Made by a program: the position numbers and the translations under genes. The notes below the pieces were generated by a model. The model saw only the letters and a list, made by a program, of their open reading frames with translations. It had not been told where the DNA came from and did no database searches. Of a stretch of DNA of 64,000 nucleotides, positions 42,521 through 51,689 are shown in pieces. The stretch comes from Gammaproteobacteria bacterium (GTDB taxonomy: Bacteria; Pseudomonadota; Gammaproteobacteria; Pseudomonadales; Azotimanducaceae). Location of the stretch: the NCBI GenBank assembly GCA_012960535.1, contig DUBB01000002.1, forward strand, positions 1-64,000, read 5' to 3'. The first letter of the stretch is position 1. Every line of letters starts with the position of its first letter.

Positions 42521-43702
42521 TTAGTCATTGTTTGTGAATAAGGCAGGGAGGTCTTTATCGGAGGTTGCTATCAAACGGTCAACCCATTGATGAAAACGCT
42601 GCCCTCCGCCCTCATTGCGACCGAACATCACATAGTCCTTACCACCAGATTCAAGGGCGACCTGCTGCTTGATGCCAGTCGCGTAGTCTTCCTCCTGCAC
42701 AACGTATTTAAGAAAATCGAATTGCGCTCTGGCGGCCTCGACCTGCTCTTCTGATGGCGCCTTTTCCATTAGATAATGCTGTACCGTGTAGGAAGTGGCC
42801 GGTGTTTCACCAGGAAACAGCTGGGACAGCATGATGGCTCTGCCACCACCATCAAAACTAGCGATTGAGATGTGCGGAAAGATAGTCCAGACGCCATTTA
42901 ATAGATGACCTGTAGGCCACAGGGATTCATCAAGCTCTTCATATTGGGATAGGGAAATATCAGGTCCAGTGACTCTCTGGTGAGGTCCCCAGTTATAATA
43001 ATTTGCTTTGTTGGGATAGTCTGGACCGAAAGTATCCTTATGAAGTATGGGCAGGTGATACAGGTCCAGATAGCCGTCGTAGGCGATTTTCCAGTTTGGG
43101 CCCTTGATGGTCTGGTGAGCGAAGTAATGCCAGTTGGCAAAATCAAACTGTCCAAGCATTTCATCGTAGTTGCATAAGAAATCCTCAATGGAAAGCGTCG
43201 TATTACGATTCAGAGTGACCCATATGAGGCCTGCTCTTTCCAGGCAGGGTAACTCTGTCAGGCTATGGCACTGCTTATCCAGGTCACCAAAATCCTTGTT
43301 AGAATAGATGGAAGTGAGTTCACCTTCACTATTGTATGACCAGGCGTGATAGGGGCAGGTAAAGCGGTGCGAATTGCCTCTGCCTTCGGGCATGATCTGG
43401 GCACCACGGTGACTGCACATGTTAAAGAAAGCTTTCACCTCGCCACTTTCTGTTCGACTCAGCAGGATGGGTACATTTGCGGCTGTCAGCGCTTTCCAAT
43501 CACCAGAGGCAGGTAGTTCCGCCGTCGTTGCCATCAGCAGGGGTACTCTTTTGAATATCTGTTTCATTTCCTGTTGCCAGCGATCATGGTCGAAGTAGTG
43601 CTCGGCAGGCACCTGGTAGATGTTTTCAGTTTGATTGATTGTACCGGCTCTGGCATGGGCCAGATTAGCCTTTGCAATTTCAATGAGCTTTGACCTGGAC
43701 AT
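42521..43702 (-). CDS. Rieske non-haem iron oxygenase, alpha subunit
   Basis: 393 residues. The Rieske [2Fe-2S] site is CSHRGA (Cys-x-His) and CPYHAW (Cys-x2-His) around residues 92 and 115. The mononuclear iron site is DGYLDLYHLPILHKD (His-x4-His). No ferredoxin or reductase partner is encoded nearby. First gene of a Rieske-PPOX-crotonase operon; the start codon is 65 bases from a perfect 22-bp palindrome at 43767-43788. Substrate unknown. Confidence 0.92.
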   Translation of the reverse strand: MSRSKLIEIAKANLAHARAGTINQTENIYQVPAEHYFDHDRWQQEMKQIFKRVPLLMATTAELPASGDWKALTAANVPILLSRTESGEVKAFFNMCSHRGAQIMPEGRGNSHRFTCPYHAWSYNSEGELTSIYSNKDFGDLDKQCHSLTELPCLERAGLIWVTLNRNTTLSIEDFLCNYDEMLGQFDFANWHYFAHQTIKGPNWKIAYDGYLDLYHLPILHKDTFGPDYPNKANYYNWGPHQRVTGPDISLSQYEELDESLWPTGHLLNGVWTIFPHISIASFDGGGRAIMLSQLFPGETPATSYTVQHYLMEKAPSEEQVEAARAQFDFLKYVVQEEDYATGIKQQVALESGGKDYVMFGRNEGGGQRFHQWVDRLIATSDKDLPALFTNND

Positions 43703-43766
43703 TCTTCCCTCCCTTTAAAATACTATCAAACCATATTTGACGTGAAGCTTCGATGGTGAGTTAATT

Positions 43767-43788
43767 AAACCGTCAAGTTTGACGGTTT
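43767..43788. promoter_or_regulatory. Perfect 22-bp palindrome, cluster operator copy 1
   Basis: AAACCGTCAA and TTGACGGTTT form ten-base arms with a two-base centre, between the Rieske gene (start 43702, minus strand) and an SDR gene (start 43820, plus strand). It fits half-sites AAACnnTCA/TGAnnGTTT found at two other promoters in this cluster. Likely TetR-type operator. Confidence 0.7.
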
Positions 43789-43819
43789 TCAACTTAACAA
43801 AAATAAGGTGGGGATGTAT

Positions 43820-44575
43820 ATGCTAAATGATTTATTTAACTTAACGGGGCAAACTGCAGTTGTCACGGGTGCAGGTCGAGGAATCGGCGAAGGTATTGCA
43901 AAAGTTTTGGCAGCAGCAGGTGCGAGCGTCATCTGTGCTGCCCGACGGGTAGACGAAATTCAGCGTGTCGCAGCTGAAATAAATGCTGCCGGTGGTAGTG
44001 CCAAGGCGTGTGCAACGGATGTCACAGATCTGGATTCGGTGAATCAGCTGGCGAAATTCGCCTGCGATGAAACCGGTGGATTGCATATGTGGGTTAACAA
44101 TGCAGGCGGCTCTCCGGTACAGAAACCGCTGCATCTTCTGGATAAAGAAGAGTGGGATCGAACCCTGGCATTGAATTTAACGGCTGTCTGGCACTGTACC
44201 CGAGTCGCTGCTGAAACGATGGATGAGGGTCGAATATTGAATATTTCTTCCTTGGCAGCAGAAGATGTCATTCCAGGCAGTGGTCATTACTCTGCAGCCA
44301 AAGCGGGTGTGAATATGCTCACCAAGACCTTTGCCCAGGAACTTGGACCGAGAATTCGAGTTAACTGTATTATGCCGGGTGCTGTCCCCACCGAGATCAT
44401 GATGCAGGCTTTAAATCTCAAGGATGAAGATCTGCCAAAATTAGAGAGTATGCTACGTTTGCCTGCGGGCCGGTTAGGCAAACCAGAAGATTTAGGTGCC
44501 GCTGCCTTGTTTCTGCTGGCCCCGGCTTCAGCCTGGATAACCGGGCAGAACATTCGCGTTTCCGGAGGTCCCTGA
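43820..44575 (+). CDS. Short-chain dehydrogenase/reductase
   Basis: NAD(P)-dependent oxidoreductase, about 251 residues. Nucleotide motif TGAGRGIGEG, then NNAGG, Ser in LNISSLAAEDV and Tyr/Lys in HYSAAKAGVNML. Frame opens at GTG 43808, but ATG 43820 (MLNDLFNLTGQ) is seven bases after AAGGTGGGG and fits the family start. Stop TGA shares its last base with the next gene's ATG, so the two are coupled. Confidence 0.92.
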   Translation: MLNDLFNLTGQTAVVTGAGRGIGEGIAKVLAAAGASVICAARRVDEIQRVAAEINAAGGSAKACATDVTDLDSVNQLAKFACDETGGLHMWVNNAGGSPVQKPLHLLDKEEWDRTLALNLTAVWHCTRVAAETMDEGRILNISSLAAEDVIPGSGHYSAAKAGVNMLTKTFAQELGPRIRVNCIMPGAVPTEIMMQALNLKDEDLPKLESMLRLPAGRLGKPEDLGAAALFLLAPASAWITGQNIRVSGGP

Positions 44576-45570
44576 TGAAGAATCGTAAAGTAGTTTTAGC
44601 GGCAAGACCAGATGGGCAGCTCAAAGAATCGGATATGCGTGTTGTTGAAGAGGAAGTTGCCGAATTGGGCGATGGCATGGTACTGCTCCAGATCGAGCAC
44701 TTGTCCATAGATGCCTTTATCCGAACCACTTTTGATGAAGCGGCTTTTCATGGCACAGCTGAACTGGGTAACGCGATCATTGCCCTGGGCACAGCGCGGG
44801 TCCTGGATAGTCGATTTGAAGGCCTGCACCAGGGAGATGCAGTTTTCGGGCCGGTCTGCGCGCAGGAAAAGGTAGCTCTACCGGGGGTAATGTTACAGAA
44901 AATTGATGATAGCCAGTTACCAGCAAGATGCCACCTGGGTGTGCTTGGTTTAACCACTGGCATGACTGCCTACGCCGGCATGTTGAAGGTCGCGAAGGTC
45001 AAAAAGGATGATCTGGTGGTGGTGTCAGCTGCTGCTGGGGCCGTTGGTTCCTGTGCCTGCCAGATTGCAAAACTGCAGGGTGCAACCGTGATAGGAATTG
45101 CTGGGGGTGAAGAAAAAGGCAGTTTTCTGAGAGAAGAAATAGGCTGCGATTCAACTATAGATTACAAGCAGGGTAATGTCAGCGAACAGTTAATGGAATT
45201 GGCCCCCGAGGGTGTTGACGTGTTTTTTGACAATGTAGGTGGCGAAATCCTGGATGATGTACTGGCAAATATTAGGCCGGGGGCTCGAATAGTCATTTGT
45301 GGTGCCATATCCCAATATGAGCGAGTTGGCGAAGTCAATGGTCCCGTAAACTACCTGAAACTGGCGGAGCGGAATGCGTCGATGGGGGGGTTCACAGTGA
45401 ATTATTTCGAACAGGATTATCCCGAAATGCAGGAAAATCTGGGCAAGTGGGTAATGGAAGGTAGCCTGCGATTACCCGAGCATATAGAAGAGGGCATCGA
45501 CCAGTTCCCGAAAGCGTTAACCCTGCTGTTTTCCGGTGGGCATAAAGGCAAGCTCATGGTAGCGCCTTGA
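44575..45570 (+). CDS. NADP-dependent medium-chain oxidoreductase (YncB/PTGR type)
   Basis: 331-residue zinc-free MDR protein of the leukotriene B4 dehydrogenase/curcumin reductase group. LAARPDGQLKESDMRV at the start, then VVVSAAAGAVGSCACQIAKLQGATVIGIAGGEEK as the NADP fold and FDNVGGEILDDVLANIRPGARIVICGAISQYE. It usually reduces alpha,beta-unsaturated carbonyls. Overlaps the SDR stop by one base (TGATG). A related partial gene is at 63639. Confidence 0.9.
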   Translation: MKNRKVVLAARPDGQLKESDMRVVEEEVAELGDGMVLLQIEHLSIDAFIRTTFDEAAFHGTAELGNAIIALGTARVLDSRFEGLHQGDAVFGPVCAQEKVALPGVMLQKIDDSQLPARCHLGVLGLTTGMTAYAGMLKVAKVKKDDLVVVSAAAGAVGSCACQIAKLQGATVIGIAGGEEKGSFLREEIGCDSTIDYKQGNVSEQLMELAPEGVDVFFDNVGGEILDDVLANIRPGARIVICGAISQYERVGEVNGPVNYLKLAERNASMGGFTVNYFEQDYPEMQENLGKWVMEGSLRLPEHIEEGIDQFPKALTLLFSGGHKGKLMVAP

Positions 45571-45579
45571 CCGGTTTGC

Positions 45580-46563
45580 CTAATTTAGTCCTAGATTGAT
45601 AAGTACTTTGCACTGACTCGTGGGCTTTCTCAGCTTTTCAAAAGCCTCGGGAACTTCTGCGAGACTAACCACATCAGTAACCATTGGTGTGGCACTCATT
45701 CTTCCCGCCAGCATCATGTCAATCGTAAACTCAAAGTCTTCCTTGTCGTAACCGACCGCCCATTTAATCGTCAGCTCTTTGCTGAAGGCAAGCAGCGGTA
45801 CGATAGTATCCGGGTTGTCACATAGGCCAATACCCATAATCAGGCCGGCTTTAGGTGCGCGGGTGATACATTCCTGGATCAGTCCGGTTGCACCAACGCA
45901 TTCAAATTGAATGTCGGGAGCATTACCTGTTAATTGCGTAAACTGCGCGCCGACATCCCCAGAGGGATCGGCAAACTGCCTGAATCCTAATGTATGTGCC
46001 ATTTCCAGGCGAGCAGGCGACATTTCACTGAGTACCACTTTACGAGCTCCAAAAAAGCGACACCAGAGCGCACAGGTAAGGCCTATGGGTCCTGCGCCTA
46101 TGATCAGAATGTCTTTGCCCGCCACAGAGCCCGCCTGCTTGACAGAATGTAAACCGACAGCGAGGGGTTCAACCAACGCGCCATCACTGTCGCTGATTTC
46201 CTCCGGGAGTTTGACAACAAGATCGTATCCGACTTTGACATACTCGCTATAGGCGCCGGTTATCTGGCCCAGGCCAATGGTTTTGTCTTCGATAAAGGGT
46301 AGTGATGTAACCCTGTCGCCAATGGTAAAATTTTTGCCTACCAGGTCTTTGCCGATAGCAACAATTTCTCCGGAGAATTCGTGCCCGAAGATCGTTTCAG
46401 GTGGGGCCATGAATGGTCCTTCACGAGATGCATGTATGTCGGTGCCACAGATTCCACAGTGACTGACTTTGACCAGCATTTCTGTTTTGCTGGGAGATGG
46501 CTCCGCTACCTGCTCTATCGTGAGTGCTTTGCCCGGACCATGAAAAACGGCGGCTTTCATCAA
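45580..46563 (-). CDS. Zinc-binding medium-chain dehydrogenase lacking the structural zinc loop
   Basis: 327-residue alcohol or sugar dehydrogenase-like protein. Catalytic zinc residues are in HCGICGTDIHAS and GHEFSGE. The segment normally holding four structural-zinc Cys (after GDRV) is shortened to LPFIEDKTIGLGQ, with no Cys. Rossmann motif IIGAGPIGLTCALW follows. Last gene of the eight-gene minus-strand operon beginning at 53843; overlaps the NTF2-like gene by four bases. Start may be 46563 or 46560. Confidence 0.87.
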   Translation of the reverse strand: MMKAAVFHGPGKALTIEQVAEPSPSKTEMLVKVSHCGICGTDIHASREGPFMAPPETIFGHEFSGEIVAIGKDLVGKNFTIGDRVTSLPFIEDKTIGLGQITGAYSEYVKVGYDLVVKLPEEISDSDGALVEPLAVGLHSVKQAGSVAGKDILIIGAGPIGLTCALWCRFFGARKVVLSEMSPARLEMAHTLGFRQFADPSGDVGAQFTQLTGNAPDIQFECVGATGLIQECITRAPKAGLIMGIGLCDNPDTIVPLLAFSKELTIKWAVGYDKEDFEFTIDMMLAGRMSATPMVTDVVSLAEVPEAFEKLRKPTSQCKVLINLGLN

Positions 46564-47099
46564 ATTGATTCTCCAAAAATATAAGGGTTAAGATTAACCT
46601 CTACCGCCTCCTGCAGTTCGGTGGTGCTTGAGTAGATGTCTTCACCAATAATCTTGCCGTCCTCAGAGAAGGGCCAGAAGGTGACAGTTCGGCCTTTAGT
46701 TGCATAGAAGCATTGCGCTTGTGCATCAGTTCTTCCCATGGTCTGAAGCATAGCCCCAGAAAAAGGTATTTGTATTTCCCCTTCGGTTACCAGTGTATCG
46801 TCGCCAATGACAATGCGCTCAATGGCATACTGAAATCGATTTGATCCGGAACTGATCAAGCCACTGTAAAATGCCTTTAAGTCGTTAGAACCTTTTGCTC
46901 CTGAGTCTGTTGTTCCGGACCAGTTATGAAAAACGGGTTCAGCAACCATAGTTGACATAAGTTCCTCCAGGGCGCCGCCGCATTCCGCCTGCATATGCTG
47001 CCTGAGCTGGCTGAGCATCTGGATTCGCCAGGGATCTTGTTCGGTTTCCAGCAGGTGATCGATTAACTTCCAGTTTTCACGACTGTCGACGGTATCCAT
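46560..47099 (-). CDS. NTF2/SnoaL-like protein
   Basis: 179 residues with a cone-shaped NTF2-like fold inferred from MQAECGGALEELMSTMVAEPVFHNW, NDLKAFYSGLIS and GEIQIPFSGAMLQ. This fold is found in ketosteroid isomerase-like and cyclase-like enzymes, but specific catalytic residues are not assignable. Sits between P450 (three bases away) and a dehydrogenase (overlapping), so it probably acts on the same ring or chain intermediate. Confidence 0.75.
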   Translation of the reverse strand: MDTVDSRENWKLIDHLLETEQDPWRIQMLSQLRQHMQAECGGALEELMSTMVAEPVFHNWSGTTDSGAKGSNDLKAFYSGLISSGSNRFQYAIERIVIGDDTLVTEGEIQIPFSGAMLQTMGRTDAQAQCFYATKGRTVTFWPFSEDGKIIGEDIYSSTTELQEAVEVNLNPYIFGESI

Positions 47100-47102
47100 A
47101 AG

Positions 47103-48359
47103 TTACTCACATTTATCAAATTCAATATTCAGGTCGATGGGCCCATGTAACAGCAGACTGGGATGGAAAGCCAGTTCTGGTTCACCTTGCGGTAAGCGGA
47201 TATTGGTTATTCGCCTGAGAATATTCTGGAAACCCAGGATCAGTTCCTGCCTTGCCAGAGGCGCACCAAGACAATGGTGTACACCCTGCCCAAAGGCAAT
47301 CTGACTTTTGAGGTTTTCCCTGGTGACATCGAAATCATCTGGTTGTTGAAATTGATCGCTGTCTCTGTTTGCTGAGCCGAATTTGATCATCATGGTAGCG
47401 CCTTTCGGAATATCAACACCTGCCAGGTGGGTATCTTCCAGGCAGATTCGCCACATTTGTGTTGTGGGGGTAGATAAGCGCAACATTTCCTCAACCATAT
47501 TGGGTATAAGCTCCGGCTGCTGCTGTACCAGCCTGAGCTGGTCTGGGTTTCTCGCCAACAGGTACATGCCCTCGGCAAATGTGCTGGTGGTCGTCTCGTT
47601 ACCCGCTACCAGTAGCTGGGAGATCACCGACAGGCATTCAGCCATGTCCATGGGCTTTTCCCCATCGGCACTTGAATTGACAATGTCCGATAGCACATCG
47701 TCGGTTGGTTTTATTTTTCTGGCCTCGATTTTGTCTGCGAAATAGTGCTGAAATTCAATAACCAGCTCCGCATTACGGAGCGCTTCCTCGCGAGTTTGAC
47801 CAACCGAAAAAGAAGCCACATTGGCATCAGACCATTGCTTGAATAGGTCCATATCGGAAATAGGTACGCCGAGGATGTAGGCAATCATGCGAACCGGCAT
47901 GGGAACCGCGAATGCTTCCATCCAGTTACACTTTCCCGCGTCGATAATTTGATCTATTAAGTCATTGGCAACCTCACTGATGTAGGGCTGGAGCTTTGCT
48001 ACGCTGCTCACTGAGAAAGGTTTCTGGCAAAGGGAGCGATAGCGTCTCTGTTTAGGTGGGTCAGCAGTTAACATAGTGTCAACGCGAGGCCAGCCTTTAG
48101 CTAAAATGGCGGCCATTTCAGGATCTGGTGCGGCTTGCACCCCGCTTTGAATCATGGAGAACTGGTTAGAAAAGCGTTTTTCGTCCTTAGCGACTGTTAC
48201 TACAAGGTCGTAGTTGGAGACGAAATAAACACCTGTATGGGGGCACAAATAAACAGAACTGAGTTCGCGCAGGGCACGATTAAAATCGTAAGGACATGCC
48301 AGCACTTCGGGATCAAATGGATTGATGTTATCCAGGGAATTGTCCTTAGGATTGTTCAT
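47103..48359 (-). CDS. Cytochrome P450
   Basis: 418-residue soluble bacterial P450. I-helix oxygen-binding motif LLVAGNETTTSTF, ExxR in VEEMLRLSTP, and haem loop FGQGVHHCLGAPLARQEL with the axial Cys. Uses NAD(P)H through a ferredoxin and reductase not encoded in the window. It overlaps the phosphotransferase gene by four bases. Probably hydroxylates the cluster substrate early in its degradation. Confidence 0.95.
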   Translation of the reverse strand: MNNPKDNSLDNINPFDPEVLACPYDFNRALRELSSVYLCPHTGVYFVSNYDLVVTVAKDEKRFSNQFSMIQSGVQAAPDPEMAAILAKGWPRVDTMLTADPPKQRRYRSLCQKPFSVSSVAKLQPYISEVANDLIDQIIDAGKCNWMEAFAVPMPVRMIAYILGVPISDMDLFKQWSDANVASFSVGQTREEALRNAELVIEFQHYFADKIEARKIKPTDDVLSDIVNSSADGEKPMDMAECLSVISQLLVAGNETTTSTFAEGMYLLARNPDQLRLVQQQPELIPNMVEEMLRLSTPTTQMWRICLEDTHLAGVDIPKGATMMIKFGSANRDSDQFQQPDDFDVTRENLKSQIAFGQGVHHCLGAPLARQELILGFQNILRRITNIRLPQGEPELAFHPSLLLHGPIDLNIEFDKCE

Positions 48360-49510
48360 GGTGTTTTAGGCCTCGCTAATTTGGTTTTTATCCAGGTAGA
48401 AAGTTTCATGAAAGGAAGCAGGTAGGGAAGAATCTTCAATATCTTTTCAACTTCCCAGTCGACCAGTGCGGCATCAAGGCGCGAATACATAACATGGAAC
48501 AGCGGTGCTGCACGGTCAGAACTTTGATCGATATCATCCATGCTCATGGAAAACATTAACAGGGTGACAACCAGGTTCAGTTTGTACTCGTTGAGCATGG
48601 ATTTATAACTGTAATTGTTGATGCCATTGGCAACTAACTGTCGATGGTACAGTTGTAACAGCGTGTGCTCGGTCTTTCGTCTCTGTTCTATGGAGATGCT
48701 TTGTGTCAACCAGCGAGCTATATCTGTCATGGGTTGACCGATGCCCGTGGTCTGCCAGTCAATGACCTTAAAATGACCTCTTGAGTTTCTGGGAAAGAAT
48801 ATGTTGTCGCTCCTGAGATCACCATGCACCAGTGTAAAGGGAAATGGCTGTGGTGGTTCCATTCGAAAAAGAGGTATCAGCAGGGGGATAAGACGCTGCA
48901 TTTCTGGATAGGCAGCAAAACGCTGGGTTTGTTCTGCTTGCCGCATGCTGTTCATAAAAAGTTCAAGGGTATCTGAGATTGGCCTGGCATTTGTTATCGA
49001 CTCGGCCCATGAAGTTGTGAGTAAGGCCGGGCTGTTCCACCAGTGACTGTGAAATCTGGCAAATGCAATGATAACCTGCTCCGATTCGGCCTCTGAGTTC
49101 CCTTCAACCTGATCTGTGATTGTTGCCGGCGCGAGGTCTTCAAGGAGCAGTACAAAGTGACTGTTGGCTGCATCGTAATGAATGGCAAAGGATTTTGGAA
49201 TAGGGATACCGGCTTGCGAATGGAAGTCCTGATAGAAGCCGATCTCCCTGCCATAGTAATTCATCTTTGCCGCCAGTTCTCTGGTCTCAAGCTTGGCTGA
49301 TGCAAACTTTGCAATGATGGTATCTGGCAGGTCGGGTCGGTGTTCCTGAAAATCCAGTTGTATTCGAACCAGCTGGCCCATGAAGCCCTGTCCAACACCA
49401 ATAGTTTCCAGAGAAAATCCTTCCAGCGTACTGTTCGGGAATGCCTGACTTAGCTGGTTCTGTAGCCAGCTAAGGGTCAGCTCATCCGCACAGGTAGGGA
49501 AATCAGACAT
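48356..49510 (-). CDS. Phosphotransferase, aminoglycoside/ecdysteroid kinase-like
   Basis: 384-residue protein-kinase-like fold. Catalytic loop LVHGDLRSDNIFF (Asp and Asn) and metal motif VIDWQTTG. An ATP-site Lys in IIAKFASAKLE. The family phosphorylates small hydroxylated molecules, including steroids, or acts on acyl groups. Overlaps the neighbouring histidine phosphatase-like gene by eight bases, so a kinase and a phosphatase are encoded as a pair within this catabolic operon. Confidence 0.83.
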   Translation of the reverse strand: MSDFPTCADELTLSWLQNQLSQAFPNSTLEGFSLETIGVGQGFMGQLVRIQLDFQEHRPDLPDTIIAKFASAKLETRELAAKMNYYGREIGFYQDFHSQAGIPIPKSFAIHYDAANSHFVLLLEDLAPATITDQVEGNSEAESEQVIIAFARFHSHWWNSPALLTTSWAESITNARPISDTLELFMNSMRQAEQTQRFAAYPEMQRLIPLLIPLFRMEPPQPFPFTLVHGDLRSDNIFFPRNSRGHFKVIDWQTTGIGQPMTDIARWLTQSISIEQRRKTEHTLLQLYHRQLVANGINNYSYKSMLNEYKLNLVVTLLMFSMSMDDIDQSSDRAAPLFHVMYSRLDAALVDWEVEKILKILPYLLPFMKLSTWIKTKLARPKTP

Positions 49511-50156
49511 TTTGGGATTGAGCCTGGCGCTTATTTACGGATTGCAAATGTGAGGGTAGGTGCTGGTAGTCATTCAACCTTATGATTTCAGGTTCCGGGC
49601 TGAGTTTCAGTTCGCTCAGAGCAGCATTGTGCATGAGATACTGGTAACCAAATAAAGGTTTACTGCCGACCAGTGCAGCAATCGCGTGACAGATAGCCGC
49701 GCCATGACTAACCAGTACAATGTTATCTGTAGGATGAAGGCGTCGTAAACGATCGATGGTGCGACTCAGCCTTGCTGAGATGACAGCTGGCGATTCACCA
49801 TTGTGTTCAGCGAAGTGATCATCGGCAATGGATCGTTCTGCATATCGGTGTTTTCCCAGTTCCTCATAACTTATCCCTTCCCAGTCGCCAAGATCGCATT
49901 CAATAAGCCCCGGGTCAGTGTTCAGCGGTAAATTCAGCGCCTGGTTGATCAATTCGGCTGTATTTAGAGCACGAGACAGTGGGCTGCTAACGATCCTGTG
50001 GTATGGGATAGGCCAGTTAAGCAATCGCTTACCGATCGACCTGGCTTGTTCCTGACCTCTGTCATTGAGCAAAGAATCACTTTGCCCATGGGCGATGTGT
50101 TCCTGATTTGCTACAGTTTCACCGTGCCGGATGAACATGATGTGCTGCTCTATCAT
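49503..50156 (-). CDS. Histidine phosphatase superfamily protein
   Basis: 217 residues with the phosphohistidine nucleophile in FIRHGETVANQ, the acid in ECDLGDWEG and the second His in VLVSHGAAI. Phosphoglycerate-mutase-like phosphatases act on many small phosphates or phosphoproteins. Overlaps the acyl-CoA ligase gene by four bases and the kinase gene by eight. It may remove a phosphate placed by the adjacent kinase-like protein. Confidence 0.87.
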   Translation of the reverse strand: MIEQHIMFIRHGETVANQEHIAHGQSDSLLNDRGQEQARSIGKRLLNWPIPYHRIVSSPLSRALNTAELINQALNLPLNTDPGLIECDLGDWEGISYEELGKHRYAERSIADDHFAEHNGESPAVISARLSRTIDRLRRLHPTDNIVLVSHGAAICHAIAALVGSKPLFGYQYLMHNAALSELKLSPEPEIIRLNDYQHLPSHLQSVNKRQAQSQNV

Positions 50157-51688
50157 GACGTCTGGGCCTCCCAGTAAGGGGCTCGCAGTTTACGTTTATT
50201 GATTTTCCCCATGGTGTTTCGACCCAGATCCCTAACGAAGTCGAGACTCCTGGGGCATTTAAAGTGAGAGAGTCTGTCCCTGCAGAAGCTTATGATCTCG
50301 TTTGCGTCTGCTGTTTTTGCGTCGTTATTGGGGATAACCAATGCCTTTAATTCTTCTCCCATTTCTGGGTGAGGAATGCTGATACAGGCGACATCAAGCA
50401 CATGGGGATGCTGCAACAGTACCTGTTCCGCCTCTGCCGGATAAATATTAACGCCCCCTGAAACGATCATGTCACTGAATCTGTCTGTGATATAAACGTA
50501 GCCTTGTTCGTCCATATAGGCGATTTCACCCAGGGTAAAGACCCCGGGTGCAATATGTGCCGCCGCGGATTTCTCTGGATCATTGTGATAAACAACACCT
50601 CGTCCAGTAGCATCCTTGAAATACAGTTTCCCTTCTGTATTAGCCGGCAGTTCGTTGCCATCTTCATCAACAATAATAGCGGTGAACGGGGGTATGGATT
50701 TGCCAACCGATCCTGGATGGTTCAGCCACTCCTGTGAAGTGATCATGCAGGTAGTACCGACCTCACTCGCACCATAGGCATCTAAAAATACCGGTCCCCA
50801 CCAGTTAATCATGGCTTGCTTGATGTCTACAGGGCATTTCGAGCCCGTGTGACTGACCCTGATCATTGAGGAAACGTTGTATTTTTGTCTGGTAGCCTCG
50901 GGCAGCGCCAGTAATCGTATGAAATGTGTGGGCACCATGACGGTGGAAGTGGTTTGGTAAGTGGCGATGGCATCGAGGGTTTTTTCGGCATCGAACTTAG
51001 TCAGTATCACTGATGGCGTTCCCGCTGCAAGCAGGCGCGCACCACTGAGCGGGCCAGTATGGTACATGGGGCCAACCACCAGGTGGGGGCCCTTATCTGC
51101 CAGGGGATTAGCCTTAAGGTTGTTCAGATGCTCGGCTATTGTGTCTCCGCCGGCAAACATCGTAGGGGGTAAATGGGTCCCTTTTGGCCTGCCAGTGGTC
51201 CCGGAGGTATAAAGTAAATTGGGCCTCGGTTTAAGGCTGGTATCCGGTTCTTTATCTGAGCTTTGCGCAAGCCAGGTTTGCCAGTCCACGGGTTGTTCAT
51301 TTTGCTGGCAGCGCCATCCAATTACAGTATGGACACCAGACAACTCAGCTGCCTGCAGGCCTCTAGCGCAGGTTTCCGGTCCCACAAAGACCAGTTTTGC
51401 CTTGGAATCATTGAGAATATAGGCGACTTCTTCCGCACTGAGGTGGAAGTTGACAGGCACCACCGACGCGCCACTGATGAGACCGGCTAAATTAGCCAGG
51501 GCTGTTTCAACAGCATTCTCTGCGAATACTGCAATTCTCTGGTCTTCTCCCAGGTCCAGATGTTGTAGCGCGTTTGCTGCACGATTCAGGATGTTATCGA
51601 CCTGGTGCCAGGTTAGTGCCTGCAGTGGATCTGTTAAGGCGATTTCCTTGGGTCGACGCTCGGCTAGTTCACTGGCAAAAACGGTCAT
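50153..51688 (-). CDS. AMP-binding acyl-CoA ligase
   Basis: 511 residues. ATP/AMP motif NLLYTSGTTGRPKGTHLPP, VFLDAYGASEVG, YITDRFSDMIVSGGVNIYPAEAE and a C-terminal catalytic Lys in NTMGKINKRKL. It activates a carboxylic acid as the CoA thioester, giving a substrate for the crotonases and dehydrogenases. One base after the molybdopterin oxidoreductase stop. Chain or ring specificity not readable. Confidence 0.92.
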   Translation of the reverse strand: MTVFASELAERRPKEIALTDPLQALTWHQVDNILNRAANALQHLDLGEDQRIAVFAENAVETALANLAGLISGASVVPVNFHLSAEEVAYILNDSKAKLVFVGPETCARGLQAAELSGVHTVIGWRCQQNEQPVDWQTWLAQSSDKEPDTSLKPRPNLLYTSGTTGRPKGTHLPPTMFAGGDTIAEHLNNLKANPLADKGPHLVVGPMYHTGPLSGARLLAAGTPSVILTKFDAEKTLDAIATYQTTSTVMVPTHFIRLLALPEATRQKYNVSSMIRVSHTGSKCPVDIKQAMINWWGPVFLDAYGASEVGTTCMITSQEWLNHPGSVGKSIPPFTAIIVDEDGNELPANTEGKLYFKDATGRGVVYHNDPEKSAAAHIAPGVFTLGEIAYMDEQGYVYITDRFSDMIVSGGVNIYPAEAEQVLLQHPHVLDVACISIPHPEMGEELKALVIPNNDAKTADANEIISFCRDRLSHFKCPRSLDFVRDLGRNTMGKINKRKLRAPYWEAQTS

Positions 51689-51689
51689 C

